Source: Candidatus Contendibacter sp. | GTDB lineage: Bacteria; Pseudomonadota; Gammaproteobacteria; Competibacterales; Competibacteraceae | DNA: 35,991 bases | Direction: 5' to 3' | NCBI GenBank assembly: GCA_008933795.1 | Contig: WBUJ01000022.1 | Span: forward strand, 1 to 35,991 | In this document: positions 1 to 10,984 of the stretch, one piece after another | Numbering within the stretch: position 1 is the stretch's first letter | Layout: each line of letters starts with the position of its first letter | Made by a program: the position numbers and the translations under genes | The notes under the pieces: model-generated | The model's input: the letters and a program-made list of their open reading frames with translations, nothing else | What the model was told of the DNA's origin: nothing | Databases searched by the model: none

Positions 1-203
1 GGTCGAGCGCCTCCCGCGTCGGGCCGGCGGTCAGCAGCACGGTCAGGCCTTGCAGGTCGTGGGGCGCGAGCGGCGGCGCTGGCCGGCGCCCGGGTGGTGC
101 TGGTCAGCGGCCCGGTCAGCCTGAAACCCCCCGCGCCTTCAAGACAGCCGCTGGGTTTCGCCGCCGTCCGGGCTGGGCTAAGCTAGCCGCGAATCCCATC
201 ACC
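1..203. repeat. Mosaic of three copied pieces of the coaBC locus at the window edge
   Basis: Direct comparison within the window shows that bases 1-78 are the reverse complement of 4551-4628, bases 69 to about 131 are a forward copy of 4684 to about 4746, and bases 130-203 are a forward copy of 3877-3950 (the coaBC leader). The first two pieces share 10 bp at their inverted junction (AGCGGCGGCG) and the next two share a short C run. The copies show no mismatch to the downstream locus. No gene is encoded here. Perfect identity, microhomology joints, an inverted first piece and the position at the very edge suggest an amplification or assembly chimera rather than an old duplication. A real rearrangement cannot be excluded from sequence alone. 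Confidence 0.9.
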
Positions 204-1083
204 GCGCCAGCGCCTCGCGGTACTTGGCGACGGTGTGGGCGACGATTTCCGGCGGCAGTTCAGGCCCCGGCGGTTGCTTGTTCCAGTCCAGCGTTTCCAG
301 ATAATCGCGCACGAACTGTTTGTCGAAGCTGGGCGGATTGACGCCGGGCTGGTATTGATCCGCCGGCCAGAACCGCGAGGAATCCGGCGTCAGCGCCTCG
401 TCCATCAGTACCAGTTGCCCCTGTTCGTCCAGCCCGAACTCGAACTTGGTGTCGGCGATGATGATGCCCCGCATCAGGGCGTAGTCCGCCGCTTCCCGGT
501 ATAGCCTCAGGCTGGTTTCCCGCACCTGTTCCGCCAGTTCCCGCCCGATGACCGCCGCAATCTGTTCGAAGCTCACGTTCTCGTCGTGGCTGCCCAGCGC
601 CGCCTTGGTGGAGGGGGTAAAAATGGGTTCCGGCAGACGATCCGCCAGCCGCAATCCCGCCGGCAGGGTAATGCCGCACACCGTGCCGTCGCGCTGGTAA
701 TCCTTCCAGCCCGAGCCGATCAGGTAGCCGCGCACGATGGCTTCCACCGGCAGACCCTTCAGCCGCCGCGCCACCACCACCCGGTCTGCGACGCGGGCGC
801 GTTCGGCGGGATCGGGCAGCGCCTGTTCCAGGGTCTTTTCAGCTCGTTGCAGGTGATTGGGAACGATGTGGCGGGTGCGGGCGAACCAGAAATTGGAAAC
901 CGCCGTTAACACCGCGCCCTTGCCGGGAATCGCCGTGGGCAAAATGACATCGAAAGCGGAAAGCCGGTCGCTCGCCACCATCAACAAATGTTGGCCATCC
1001 ACCGCGTACAAATCGCGGACCTTGCCGCGATAGACCAGTGGCAGACTTGCGATCTCGGGCGGGGCGAGGGTGGATGCGAACAT
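199..1083 (-). CDS. purC: Phosphoribosylaminoimidazole-succinocarboxamide (SAICAR) synthase
   Basis: This enzyme joins aspartate to CAIR using ATP in de novo purine synthesis, in the cytoplasm. The 294-residue product is of the longer, about 300-residue SAICAR-synthetase type. Visible landmarks in order are RGKVRDLY near the N-terminus, [33 protein letters not shown], the TPSTKA...HDENVSFE stretch, [11 protein letters not shown] and [14 protein letters not shown]. The reading frame is open upstream to 1239, but those residues do not look like the family. The ATG at 1083 has AGGAG (1094-1098 on this strand) correctly placed before it. The stop codon (199-201) lies inside the copied patch covering 1-203, so the last residue or two and the stop may not be native. 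It is transcribed divergently from the next gene. Confidence 0.93.
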   Translation of the reverse strand: MFASTLAPPEIASLPLVYRGKVRDLYAVDGQHLLMVASDRLSAFDVILPTAIPGKGAVLTAVSNFWFARTRHIVPNHLQRAEKTLEQALPDPAERARVADRVVVARRLKGLPVEAIVRGYLIGSGWKDYQRDGTVCGITLPAGLRLADRLPEPIFTPSTKAALGSHDENVSFEQIAAVIGRELAEQVRETSLRLYREAADYALMRGIIIADTKFEFGLDEQGQLVLMDEALTPDSSRFWPADQYQPGVNPPSFDKQFVRDYLETLDWNKQPPGPELPPEIVAHTVAKYREALAR

Positions 1084-1228
1084 GGGCGCACTGCTCCTGA
1101 ACGGGATTTCCAAGGAATCGTGCCCGCATTCTACCCGTCCGGCGCGCGTTCGGAATGGGCGAATGCGCTCGAACCTGCGTTGATTTTCCGCCGTGTTGCC
1201 GATCCTGCCGATACGGTATGCTTGCATT

Positions 1229-1891
1229 ATGAATCTCACCGATGCCCTGCTCCCCGGCGATCTGTTGCTGTTCGCCTACTTCCCCTGGCTGCTGGCGTTG
1301 TTGCAGGCCCTGCGCGCCGCGCCGTGGCGGCTGTTCCTGGCCAGTTCCCACCTCCAGCAGGTCTTTGTAGGCGCGTCGGCGGCATTATTTCTGATGTGGA
1401 TTTTCGAGGTCGGGGTTCGTCCGGCGCTGGGGTTCCACTTCCTGGGCGTGACCGTGTACACCCTGATGTTCGGCTGGTCGCTGGGCGTGATCGGAGCCAG
1501 CTTGGCGGCGGTGGCGGTCACCGTCACCAACGGCGACTGGGCGGCGCTGGCGACGAACGCCCTGCTGCTGGGCGTGCTGCCGGTCTCGACCAGTTACGGA
1601 ATCTATCTTCTGGTCCATCGTTATCTGCCCCATCATTTGTTTATCTATATTTTTCTATGCGCCTTTTTCAACGCCATGCTGGCGGCGGGCGCGGCGGTGC
1701 TGGCCCTGGTGATCCTGCTCGTGGCGACCGAGACTTATACCTTCGCTCGCATCAGCGACGAATACCTGCCGTTCGTGCCGCTGTACCTGTTCCCGGAAGG
1801 CCTGCTCAACGGCATGATGATTACCGCCCTGATCGGACTCAAGCCCGACTGGCTGAAAACCTATGACGACGAGACTTATCTGAAGAGTTGA
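1229..1891 (+). CDS. CbiM-like integral membrane protein (ECF-type permease family)
   Basis: This is a 220-residue, very hydrophobic protein with about six predicted membrane segments. It resembles the predicted membrane proteins grouped with CbiM, the metal-binding S component of cobalt/nickel ECF transporters. The [16 protein letters not shown] stretch near the C-terminus fits that family. The N-terminal metal-binding His motif expected of true CbiM (HI-x-DG-like) is absent: the protein starts [12 protein letters not shown] cobalt or nickel substrate is therefore not supported and the transported molecule is unknown. No ATPase or coupling subunit lies nearby. The ATG at 1229 was chosen over the frame opening at 1193 because the N-terminal DALLPG segment matches where family members begin. 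Confidence 0.7.
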   Translation: MNLTDALLPGDLLLFAYFPWLLALLQALRAAPWRLFLASSHLQQVFVGASAALFLMWIFEVGVRPALGFHFLGVTVYTLMFGWSLGVIGASLAAVAVTVTNGDWAALATNALLLGVLPVSTSYGIYLLVHRYLPHHLFIYIFLCAFFNAMLAAGAAVLALVILLVATETYTFARISDEYLPFVPLYLFPEGLLNGMMITALIGLKPDWLKTYDDETYLKS

Positions 1892-1968
1892 AGGCGCGCG
1901 TCCCGAACATCAAGGCCCGGCGCCCGGTCATAGGCCCTGGGTTGAAGCAGCGAGGTTGACAAGCAATC

Positions 1969-2799
1969 GTGTGGGGAAAAATGTTGGGTGGAGCCTTTGG
2001 CTTCATGGTCGGCGGCCCGTTCGGCGCGTTGCTGGGCGCGGCGTTCGGCCACAACCTCGACCAGGGGGAGCAAAAAGCGCCCGAGGAGCCGGATGCCCTC
2101 GGCGACGAACGGGTGCGCGCAGCCTTTCTCGCCGCCGCCTTTCAGTTGATGGGCTATATCGCCAAGGCGGATGGCCGGGTCTCGGAACTGGAAATCGCCG
2201 CCGCCCGCGCCATGATGGATCACCTGCAACTGAACGCCGTCCAGCGCCGCGCCGCCATCGACTGCTTCACCGAGGGCAAACAGCCGGGCTTCGCCGCGGA
2301 CGCCGCCATCGACGCCTTCCGCAATGCCTGCCGCAGTCGCCCGATGCTGGCGCAACGGCTGCTGGACCTGTTGTTGAACATGGCTTACGCCGACGGCGGA
2401 CCACCGCCGGTGACGCAAACCCGGCTCGCGGCCGTGGCCGAGCGGCTGGGCATCGTCCGCTTGCAGTTTGAGGCCCTGCACACGCTGTTCCGCGCGCAGC
2501 GCTGGGCGCAGCAGCAGAGCCACCAGACTGGTTCGGATCAGTCGCACGACCAGCGGGCGCACAGCCACCGGCCGACTACCGCCGTCAACTCCCTCGCCCA
2601 GGCTTATACGGTGCTGGGGCTGCAACGCGACGCCAGCCCGGACGAAATCAAGCTGGCCTACCGCCGCCTGCTCAAGCGCCACCATCCCGACAAGCTGGCG
2701 GCCAAGAGCGTCTCGGCGACGGAACTGGCGCGCGCCACCGAAAAAACTCGCGAACTGACCGCCGCCTACGAGCGCATCCGGGAAGCGCGCGGGTTTTGA
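1969..2799 (+). CDS. djlA: Membrane-anchored DnaJ-like co-chaperone DjlA
   Basis: DjlA is an inner-membrane J-domain protein that stimulates DnaK. The 276-residue product has the family layout: a glycine-rich single N-terminal membrane segment (about residues 4-28, WGKMLGGAFGFMVGGPFG), a TerB-like helical domain (about 45-170, with AKADGRVSELEI), a hydrophilic Gln/His/Ser linker (about 175-205) and a C-terminal J domain (about 208-276) with the essential HPD triad at 239-241. The start is GTG. It gives WGK right after the initiator, as in E. coli DjlA, and an ATG four codons later would remove it. A hairpin terminator follows the stop and is shared with radC on the other strand. Confidence 0.92.
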   Translation: MWGKMLGGAFGFMVGGPFGALLGAAFGHNLDQGEQKAPEEPDALGDERVRAAFLAAAFQLMGYIAKADGRVSELEIAAARAMMDHLQLNAVQRRAAIDCFTEGKQPGFAADAAIDAFRNACRSRPMLAQRLLDLLLNMAYADGGPPPVTQTRLAAVAERLGIVRLQFEALHTLFRAQRWAQQQSHQTGSDQSHDQRAHSHRPTTAVNSLAQAYTVLGLQRDASPDEIKLAYRRLLKRHHPDKLAAKSVSATELARATEKTRELTAAYERIREARGF

Positions 2800-2829
2800 G
2801 GCCAAAGGCGAAAAGCGAAAGGCGAAAAC
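2799..2829. repeat. AAAGGC-type short repeat cluster
   Basis: The stretch contains degenerate repeats of GGCGAAA/GCGAAA. Its first 15 bases (AGGCCAAAGGCGAAA, 2799-2813) occur again exactly at 33939-33953, just before the TTAGCCT heptamer array. Both copies sit immediately downstream of a gene. Confidence 0.6.
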
Positions 2830-2837
2830 CGCTTTTT
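2811..2837. terminator. Hairpin between the convergent djlA and radC genes
   Basis: AAAAGCG (2811-2817) pairs with CGCTTTT (2830-2836) around a loop rich in the AAAGGCG motif and is followed by a short T run. It lies directly between the ends of two convergent genes, so it could serve both directions. It overlaps the radC stop codon. Confidence 0.5.
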
Positions 2838-3510
2838 AGAGGATGCCCCGCTCCGCCAGCGACACGACCTGGCTATCGCCGACCACGATGTGATCGAGCA
2901 AGCGCACGTCCACCAGCGCCAAGGCTTCCTTCAGCCGCAGGGTAATCGTCTCGTCGGCGCGGCTGGGCTCGGCGATGCCGGAGGGATGATTGTGCGCCAC
3001 GATGGCGGCGGCGGCGTTGTGATACAGCGCCCGCTTCACCACTTGGCGCGGATGCACCGAGGAACTGTCGATGGTGCCGTAGAACAGTTCCTCGTATTGA
3101 ATCACTCGGTGCTTGTTGTCCAGGAACAGGCAGGCGAACACTTCGTGCGGATGATGGCGCATCCGGGCCATGAAATAGCGGCGGGTGTCGGCCACGCTCT
3201 GGATGGCGTCGCCGCGCTGCAAGGTATCCTCCAGATGACGCCGGGCCAGCTCCAGCACCGCCTGCAACTGGGCGTACTTGGCCAGTCCCAGTCCCGGCGT
3301 CGCGCAGAATTCCTTTGGGTCGAGTTCCAACAGGCGGCGCAGGCTGCCGTGTTGCTTGAGCAGGTCGCGGGCGAGATCCACCGCGCTGCGGCCCGGTATC
3401 CCGACCCGTAGAAAAATCGCCAGCAGTTCGGCGTCGGACAGGGCGGAAGCCCCGCGTTGCAACAGCTTCTCGCGGGGACGTTCGTCGTCGGGCCAGTCGC
3501 GAATGGACAT
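2836..3510 (-). CDS. radC: RadC family JAB/MPN-domain protein
   Basis: The product is 224 residues. The N-terminal helix-hairpin-helix-like half carries the [20 protein letters not shown] and [16 protein letters not shown] segments. The C-terminal JAB domain has the metal-protease-like motif: Glu in EELFYGT, then HNHPSG and the downstream SRAD acidic residue. RadC's biochemical role is unsettled, and the old link to DNA repair was not confirmed in E. coli. The start at 3510 ([17 protein letters not shown]) matches the usual RadC N-terminus; the frame is open to 3549. Divergent placement next to coaBC-dut-algC-argB is the conserved gammaproteobacterial (Pseudomonas-like) order. Confidence 0.95.
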   Translation of the reverse strand: MSIRDWPDDERPREKLLQRGASALSDAELLAIFLRVGIPGRSAVDLARDLLKQHGSLRRLLELDPKEFCATPGLGLAKYAQLQAVLELARRHLEDTLQRGDAIQSVADTRRYFMARMRHHPHEVFACLFLDNKHRVIQYEELFYGTIDSSSVHPRQVVKRALYHNAAAAIVAHNHPSGIAEPSRADETITLRLKEALALVDVRLLDHIVVGDSQVVSLAERGIL

Positions 3511-3967
3511 CGGGCCTTCCTCCGTGGGTGATATGACGCCAAGCATCATAGCGAATTCGGCGGGCGTTCCCCACGGTTCGCAACCACCGCCCGTCGTGCT
3601 CCATCATGAGGCAATCCGCCCGGATCGAGCACCCGATTGAGGCAAATCGTCGCGCGTCTCTTGGTCGCTGTACCACTTTAATCAGTTAAATATGATTAAA
3701 AACATAAATATAAAAAATTTGGCAACTGAATTGCCTTATTTACCTCAAGAATTCGCGCCCACCTGCCCCATCGGGCTTGGAAGCGATGCGGATTCGGGCG
3801 GCTAACGGGGGCCGCCGTCGCGGACCATGGCGTCCAATCGTGTCGTCTCGATGCGCGGTTGGACGCCCTTTTTATGCCCGCGCCTTCAAGACAGCCGCTG
3901 GGTTTCGCCGCCGTCCGGGCTGGGCTAAGCTAGCCGCGAATCCCATCACCCCGCGCGGAGTCCCGCC
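3511..3967. promoter_or_regulatory. radC-coaBC divergent intergenic region with AT-rich core
   Basis: This is 457 bases without a convincing gene. Bases about 3680-3745 are strikingly AT-rich (TTAAATATGATTAAAAAC and similar), unlike the rest of the region, and probably hold promoters for radC and/or coaBC. A perfect inverted repeat, GGCAA-CTGAA-TTGCC, lies at 3721-3735. Read on the minus strand it is followed by AAATTTTTT, so it could act as a weak terminator or as an operator. Two GC hairpins and a T run follow (separate entry). The coaBC start is preceded by GCGGAG (3955-3960). Confidence 0.5.
3797..3873 (+). terminator. Double hairpin with T run, possible end of a small RNA
   Basis: GGCGGC (3797-3802) pairs with GCCGCC (3811-3816). 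A 12-base arm GGCGTCCAATCG (3829-3840) then pairs with CGGTTGGACGCC (3856-3867) with one G-T pair, followed by C and five T (3869-3873). This is a good intrinsic terminator on the + strand, yet no + strand gene lies upstream of it, because radC points the other way. It could end a short untranslated RNA begun in the AT-rich patch, or attenuate a long coaBC leader. The assignment is inferred from structure only. Confidence 0.5.
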
Positions 3968-5233
3968 ATGCCGCAACCTCTCGCCCAAAAACGCATTCTG
4001 CTCGGCGTCACCGGCGGCATCGCCGCCTACAAGAGCGCCGATCTGATCCGCCGCCTGCGCGAAGCCGGCGCCGAGACCCAGGTGGTGATGACCCCGGCGG
4101 CGACCGCGTTTGTCGGTCCGCTGACCTTTCAGGCGGTCTCCGGCTGGCCGGTGCGCGTCGAACTGCTGGACGTCCATGCCGAGGCTGGCATGGGGCATAT
4201 CGAACTGGCGCGCTGGGCCGATTTGATCCTGATCGCGCCCGCCAGCGCCGATTGCATCGCCCGGCTGGCGCACGGTCTGGCCAACGATCTGCTCAGCACG
4301 CTCTGTCTGGCCACCGACCGGCCCATCGCCATCGCCCCGGCGATGAACCGGCTGATGTGGCAAAACCCTGCCACCCAGGACAATTGCCGGCTGCTGGCGC
4401 GGCGCGGGGTGAAAATCTGGGGACCGGGCGTCGGCGAGCAGGCCTGCGGCGAAATCGGCGCGGGGCGGATGCTGGAGCCGCTGGAACTGTGCAACCTGGT
4501 CGTCGAGCGGCTCGGCGTGCGGGAGGATCGACCGGAGACGCTGGTTCCGCCGCCGCCGCTCGCGCCCCACGACCTGCAAGGCCTGACCGTGCTGCTGACC
4601 GCCGGCCCGACGCGGGAGGCGCTCGACCCGGTGCGCTTCATCAGCAATCGCAGCACCGGAAAAATGGGCTTCGCCGTGGCCGAAGCGGCGGCGCTGGCCG
4701 GCGCCCGGGTGGTGCTGGTCAGCGGCCCGGTCAGCCTGAAACCCCCGCCCGGCGTCGAGCGGATCGACGTGGAAAGCGCGCTGGAGATGCACGAGGCGGT
4801 GATGAGCCGGGTCCGACAGGCGAACATCTTCATCGCCACTGCCGCCGTCGCCGATTATCGCGCTGCCGCTCCCGCGGACCAGAAGATCAAAAAAACCCGC
4901 GATACCCTGACCCTGGAACTGACGCGCAACCCCGACATTCTGGCCGAGGTGGCGGCGCTGCGCGCGCACCGGCCGTTCACGGTCGGTTTCGCCGCCGAAA
5001 CTCACGACGTGCTGTATTACGCCGAAGACAAGCGCCGCCGCAAGAATCTCGATCTCATTGCCGCCAATCAGGTCGGCGTGGCCGGCAGCGGCTTCGAGAG
5101 CGAGCAAAACGCGCTGCACGTCTTGTGGGAAGGCGGGGAGAAGGCGCTGCCGCTGGCCGACAAGACAGTGCTCGGCCAACAATTGGTCGCCCTGATCGCG
5201 GAGCGGTATCGGGAATGGGAACGGGCGCGGTAA
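3968..5233 (+). CDS. coaBC: Bifunctional phosphopantothenoylcysteine decarboxylase / phosphopantothenate-cysteine ligase
   Basis: CoaBC (Dfp) makes 4'-phosphopantetheine for coenzyme A: the CoaB half ligates cysteine to phosphopantothenate with CTP and the CoaC half decarboxylates the product with FMN. The 421-residue protein shows both halves. CoaC covers about residues 8-185, with [11 protein letters not shown], the catalytic His77 in [15 protein letters not shown] at 124-127 and the catalytic Cys160 in ACGEIG. CoaB covers about 195-415, with [27 protein letters not shown] and the KIKK lysines. It heads a compact run with dut, algC and argB. Pieces of its leader and CoaB region recur at 1-203. 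Confidence 0.97.
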   Translation: MPQPLAQKRILLGVTGGIAAYKSADLIRRLREAGAETQVVMTPAATAFVGPLTFQAVSGWPVRVELLDVHAEAGMGHIELARWADLILIAPASADCIARLAHGLANDLLSTLCLATDRPIAIAPAMNRLMWQNPATQDNCRLLARRGVKIWGPGVGEQACGEIGAGRMLEPLELCNLVVERLGVREDRPETLVPPPPLAPHDLQGLTVLLTAGPTREALDPVRFISNRSTGKMGFAVAEAAALAGARVVLVSGPVSLKPPPGVERIDVESALEMHEAVMSRVRQANIFIATAAVADYRAAAPADQKIKKTRDTLTLELTRNPDILAEVAALRAHRPFTVGFAAETHDVLYYAEDKRRRKNLDLIAANQVGVAGSGFESEQNALHVLWEGGEKALPLADKTVLGQQLVALIAERYREWERAR

Positions 5234-5261
5234 TATTGACCGCTACCCACCCCGGCTGACG

Positions 5262-5732
5262 ATGACTTCCGTGACTGCCCAAACCATCGAACTGAAAATT
5301 CTCGACCCCCGGCTGGGCCAGGACCTTCCTCTGCCCGACTACGCCACCGCCGGCTCGGCGGGCCTGGACTTGCGCGCCTGTCTGCCGGAACCCTTGACGG
5401 TGCATCCGGGCGAGACGCATCTGATCCCGACCGGCATGGCCATTCACATCGCTGATCCCGGCTTGGCGGCCATGGTGCTGCCGCGTTCCGGCCTTGGCCA
5501 CAAGCACGGCATCGTGCTGGGCAATCTGGTCGGGCTGATCGACAGCGACTACCAGGGCGAGCTGCTGGTGTCGTGCTGGAACCGGGGCCACGCCCCGTTC
5601 ACTATCGCTGTCGGCGAACGCATCGCCCAATTGGTGATTGTGCCGGTCGTCCGCGCCCAGTTTGAAATCGTCCCCGAATTTGCGCCCAGCCCGCGCGGAG
5701 CCGGCGGCTTCGGCCATTCCGGGCGGCATTAA
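5262..5732 (+). CDS. dut: Deoxyuridine 5'-triphosphate nucleotidohydrolase (dUTPase)
   Basis: This enzyme hydrolyses dUTP to dUMP, keeping uracil out of DNA and supplying dTMP synthesis. The 156-residue product is the usual length of the trimeric class. The five conserved motifs are visible: [10 protein letters not shown] (I), [11 protein letters not shown] (II), [10 protein letters not shown] (III), [10 protein letters not shown] (IV) and the Gly-rich C-terminal arm [10 protein letters not shown] (V), which closes over the active site of the adjacent subunit and resembles that of E. coli. It sits 28 bases after coaBC, and its end nearly abuts the next gene (7 bases). Confidence 0.97.
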   Translation: MTSVTAQTIELKILDPRLGQDLPLPDYATAGSAGLDLRACLPEPLTVHPGETHLIPTGMAIHIADPGLAAMVLPRSGLGHKHGIVLGNLVGLIDSDYQGELLVSCWNRGHAPFTIAVGERIAQLVIVPVVRAQFEIVPEFAPSPRGAGGFGHSGRH

Positions 5733-5739
5733 GGCCGAT

Positions 5740-8051
<2,312 letters not shown>

Positions 8052-8067
8052 GCGAAAACCGAATCCC

Positions 8068-8095
8068 CTTGAATTCCCTCAAACCACCGCCATTT
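8068..8095 (+). promoter_or_regulatory. Sigma-32 (heat-shock) promoter upstream of clpB
   Basis: CCCCTTGAAT (core CTTGAAT at 8068-8074) and CGCCATTT (8088-8095) are separated by 13 bases. They match the sigma-32 consensus CTTGAA-N13-17-CCCCATNT with one mismatch in the -10 core. The site lies 38 bases before the clpB start, in the short gap after argB, so clpB can be induced separately from the upstream genes. It is recognised by eye and unscored. Confidence 0.65.
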
Positions 8096-8132
8096 TGTAG
8101 GGAAATGATTTCTTCACGGGGGTAGACCTGCG

Positions 8133-10730
8133 ATGCGCATGGACAAACTGACCAGCAAGTTTCAACTGGCCCTGAGCGATGCTCAAAGTTTGGCGGTGGG
8201 CCGCGACCATCAATTCATCGAACCGGCGCATGTGATGGCGGCCCTGCTCGACCAGGACGGCGGCACGGTGCGGCCGTTGCTCGCCCAGGCCGACGTCAAC
8301 GTCAACCTGCTGCGCTCCCAATTGGGCGAGGCGCTGGAGCGGCTGCCGCGCGTCGAAGGGACCGGCGGCGACGTGCAAATCTCCAACGCCCTGTCGCGTT
8401 TGCTTAATCTGACCGACAAGCTGGCCCAGCAGCGCAAGGACGCCTACATCTCGTCGGAACTGTTCGTGCTGGCCGCGCTGGAGGACAAGGGCGAACTGGG
8501 CGCGCTGCTGCGCAAGGCTGGCGCGACCAAGGGGCTGATCGAACGCGGCGTCGAGGCCATGCGCGGTGGCCAGAAGGTCGAGGACCAGAGCGCCGAGGAC
8601 CAGCGTCAGGCGCTGGAACGCTACACCATCGACCTGACCGAGCGGGCCGAGCAGGGCAAGCTCGATCCGGTCATCGGCCGCGACGATGAAATCCGCCGCA
8701 CCATTCAGGTCTTGCAGCGCCGCACCAAGAACAACCCGGTGCTGATCGGCGAGGCCGGCGTGGGCAAGACCGCCATCGTCGAAGGTCTGGCCCAGCGCAT
8801 CATCAACGGTGAGGTGCCGGAAGGGCTGAAGCACAAGCGGGTGCTGGCGCTGGACATGGGCGCGCTGATCGCCGGAACCAAGTTCCGCGGCGAGTTTGAG
8901 GAGCGGCTGAAGGCGGTGCTGAAGGATTTAAACAAGCAGGAAGGCCAGATCATCCTGTTCATGGACGAGCTGCACACCCTGGTGGGCGCGGGCAAGGCCG
9001 AGGGTTCGATGGATGCCGGCAACATGCTCAAGCCGGCGCTGGCGCGCGGCGAACTGCACTGCATCGGCGCGACCACCCTGGACGAATACCGGAAATATGT
9101 CGAGAAGGATGCGGCGCTGGAGCGGCGCTTCCAGAAGGTGCTGGTCAACGAACCGAGCGTCGAGGACACGATTGCGATTTTGCGCGGCCTGAACGAACGC
9201 TACGAAGTGCATCACGGGGTGGAAATCACCGACCCGGCCATCGTCGCCGCCGCTACGCTCTCGCACCGTTATATCACCGACCGCAATCTGCCGGACAAGG
9301 CCATCGATCTCGTGGACGAGGCGGCGTCGCGCATCCGCATGGAAATTGATTCCAAGCCGGAGGAAATGGACCGGCTCGACCGCCGCCTGATCCAGCTCAA
9401 GATCGAACGCGAGGCCCTCAAGAAGGAAAGCGACGAGGCGTCGAAAAAGCGGCTGGACCTGCTGGAGCAGGAAATCGCCAAGCTGGAGCGCGAGTACAAC
9501 GATCTGGAAGAGGTCTGGAAGGCGGAGAAGCTGGCCCTGCACGGTTCGGCCCAGGTCAAGGAGGAACTGGAGCGGGCGCGGCTGGAGCTGGATACGGCCC
9601 GTCGCGCCGGCGATCTGGCGCGGATGTCGGAACTGAGCTACGGCCGCATCCCGGAACTGGAGAAGCGATTGGCGCAAGCCAGCGCCGCCGAGAACGTCCA
9701 GTTCAAGCTGCTGCGCAACAAGGTCACCGACGAGGAAATCGCCGAGGTGGTTTCCAAATGGACCGGCATTCCGGTCTCAAAGATGCTGGAAGGCGAGCGC
9801 GACAAGCTGTTGCGGATGGAGGACGTCATCCGTCGGCGGGTGGTCGGGCAGGACGAAGCGGTTAAGGCGGTGAGCGACGCCATCTGCCGCGCTCGCGCCG
9901 GGCTGTCCGATCCCAACCGGCCCAGCGGCTCGTTCCTGTTCCTCGGTCCCACCGGCGTCGGCAAGACCGAGTTGTGCAAGGCGCTGGCCGGGTTCCTGTT
10001 CGATACCGATGAAGCGATGGTGCGGATCGACATGTCGGAGTTCATGGAAAAGCACTCCGTGGCCCGGATGATCGGCGCTCCCCCCGGCTACGTCGGTTAC
10101 GAGGAAGGCGGTTATCTGACCGAAGCGGTGCGGCGGCGGCCCTACTCGGTCATCCTGCTGGACGAGATCGAAAAGGCCCACCAGGACGTGTTCAACGTGC
10201 TGCTGCAAGTGCTGGACGACGGGCGGCTGACCGACGGGCAGGGCCGGACGGTGGATTTCCGCAACACCGTGATAGTGATGACCTCCAACCTCGGTTCGCA
10301 GATGATTCAGGAACTGGCGGCACAGAACAACTACCCGCTGATGAAGAGCATGGTGATGGCGCAGGTGGCGGATCAGTTCCGGCCCGAGTTCGTCAACCGC
10401 ATCGACGAAGTGGTGGTGTTCCATCCGCTGGGCCGGGAGCAGATTCGGGCGATTGCCGATATTCAGATCGGTTATCTGCGCAAACGGCTGGCCGACCGGC
10501 AGATAGGTTTGGAGGTCACCGAAGCGGCGTTGGACCGGCTGGGCGAAGCCGGTTTCGATCCGGTCTACGGCGCCCGACCGCTGAAGCGAGCCATCCAGCA
10601 GGAATTGGAGAATCCGCTGGCGCGGCGGATTTTGGCCGGCGAGTTTGGGCCGGGCGATACGGTGGCGGTGGAGGCGGGCCGGGAAGGTTTGGATTTCCGC
10701 AAGCGGCCACTGGACAAACTGGCCAAATAA
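8133..10730 (+). CDS. clpB: ATP-dependent disaggregase ClpB
   Basis: ClpB is a hexameric AAA+ chaperone that works with DnaK to pull proteins out of aggregates in the cytoplasm. The 865 residues (E. coli 857) show an N-domain (about 1-150), AAA-1 with Walker [10 protein letters not shown] near residue 206 and Walker B LFMDELH, the coiled-coil middle domain (about 400-525, Glu/Lys/Leu-rich), and AAA-2 with Walker [10 protein letters not shown] near 605, the pore loop GYVGYEEGG and [11 protein letters not shown]. It ends with [20 protein letters not shown]. The start [14 protein letters not shown] aligns with E. coli MRLDRLTNKFQLAL. Regulation by heat shock is indicated by the promoter match upstream. 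Confidence 0.98.
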   Translation: MRMDKLTSKFQLALSDAQSLAVGRDHQFIEPAHVMAALLDQDGGTVRPLLAQADVNVNLLRSQLGEALERLPRVEGTGGDVQISNALSRLLNLTDKLAQQRKDAYISSELFVLAALEDKGELGALLRKAGATKGLIERGVEAMRGGQKVEDQSAEDQRQALERYTIDLTERAEQGKLDPVIGRDDEIRRTIQVLQRRTKNNPVLIGEAGVGKTAIVEGLAQRIINGEVPEGLKHKRVLALDMGALIAGTKFRGEFEERLKAVLKDLNKQEGQIILFMDELHTLVGAGKAEGSMDAGNMLKPALARGELHCIGATTLDEYRKYVEKDAALERRFQKVLVNEPSVEDTIAILRGLNERYEVHHGVEITDPAIVAAATLSHRYITDRNLPDKAIDLVDEAASRIRMEIDSKPEEMDRLDRRLIQLKIEREALKKESDEASKKRLDLLEQEIAKLEREYNDLEEVWKAEKLALHGSAQVKEELERARLELDTARRAGDLARMSELSYGRIPELEKRLAQASAAENVQFKLLRNKVTDEEIAEVVSKWTGIPVSKMLEGERDKLLRMEDVIRRRVVGQDEAVKAVSDAICRARAGLSDPNRPSGSFLFLGPTGVGKTELCKALAGFLFDTDEAMVRIDMSEFMEKHSVARMIGAPPGYVGYEEGGYLTEAVRRRPYSVILLDEIEKAHQDVFNVLLQVLDDGRLTDGQGRTVDFRNTVIVMTSNLGSQMIQELAAQNNYPLMKSMVMAQVADQFRPEFVNRIDEVVVFHPLGREQIRAIADIQIGYLRKRLADRQIGLEVTEAALDRLGEAGFDPVYGARPLKRAIQQELENPLARRILAGEFGPGDTVAVEAGREGLDFRKRPLDKLAK

Positions 10731-10740
10731 AATCTCGATC

Positions 10741-10771
10741 GAGGCGCCGTCAAGGCGCCTCGGTACGTTTT
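10741..10771 (+). terminator. Intrinsic terminator after clpB
   Basis: A perfect 8-bp stem, GAGGCGCC (10741-10748) and GGCGCCTC (10754-10761), with a GTCAA loop, is followed a few bases on by a T run at 10768-10771. It begins 10 bases after the clpB stop. Confidence 0.7.
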
Positions 10772-10984
10772 GCGGCCCCTTGATCTCGATTTTTCCGCTT
10801 GGCGGCCCCAGCGATTCTCTCCCATGCTGAAGTTCATCCGGTTTTGTAAAAATTTGTAACAACGGGTCTTGCTTGTTGGACAACTCCTAACCTAACCTTA
10901 CCTTTAATAAATACCAATGATTTAGCCTGTTAAATTGTTGTGGCATCGATTGTGGCGTGAAGTCTTCCACATAGGGGTATCGTC
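10772..10984 (+). promoter_or_regulatory. Upstream region of the giant surface-protein gene
   Basis: About 210 bases between the clpB terminator and the next start are AT-richer than the flanks from about 10840 on (TTTGTAAAAATTTGTAAC, TTTAATAAATACCAATG). They contain CCTAACCTAACCTTACCTT. No confident promoter hexamers can be assigned by eye. AGGGG, a few bases before the ATG at 10985, is a good ribosome-binding site. Confidence 0.35.

Noticed and set aside
1084..1239. N-terminal extension of purC up to 1239
   Set aside because: The extra 52 residues are Arg-rich and unlike the family, and a good ribosome site precedes the ATG at 1083.
5638..5739. Upstream in-frame extension of algC inside dut
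   Set aside because: The extension overlaps dut coding sequence and lacks family similarity. MKKSIFREYDIRG at 5740 is the expected N-terminus.
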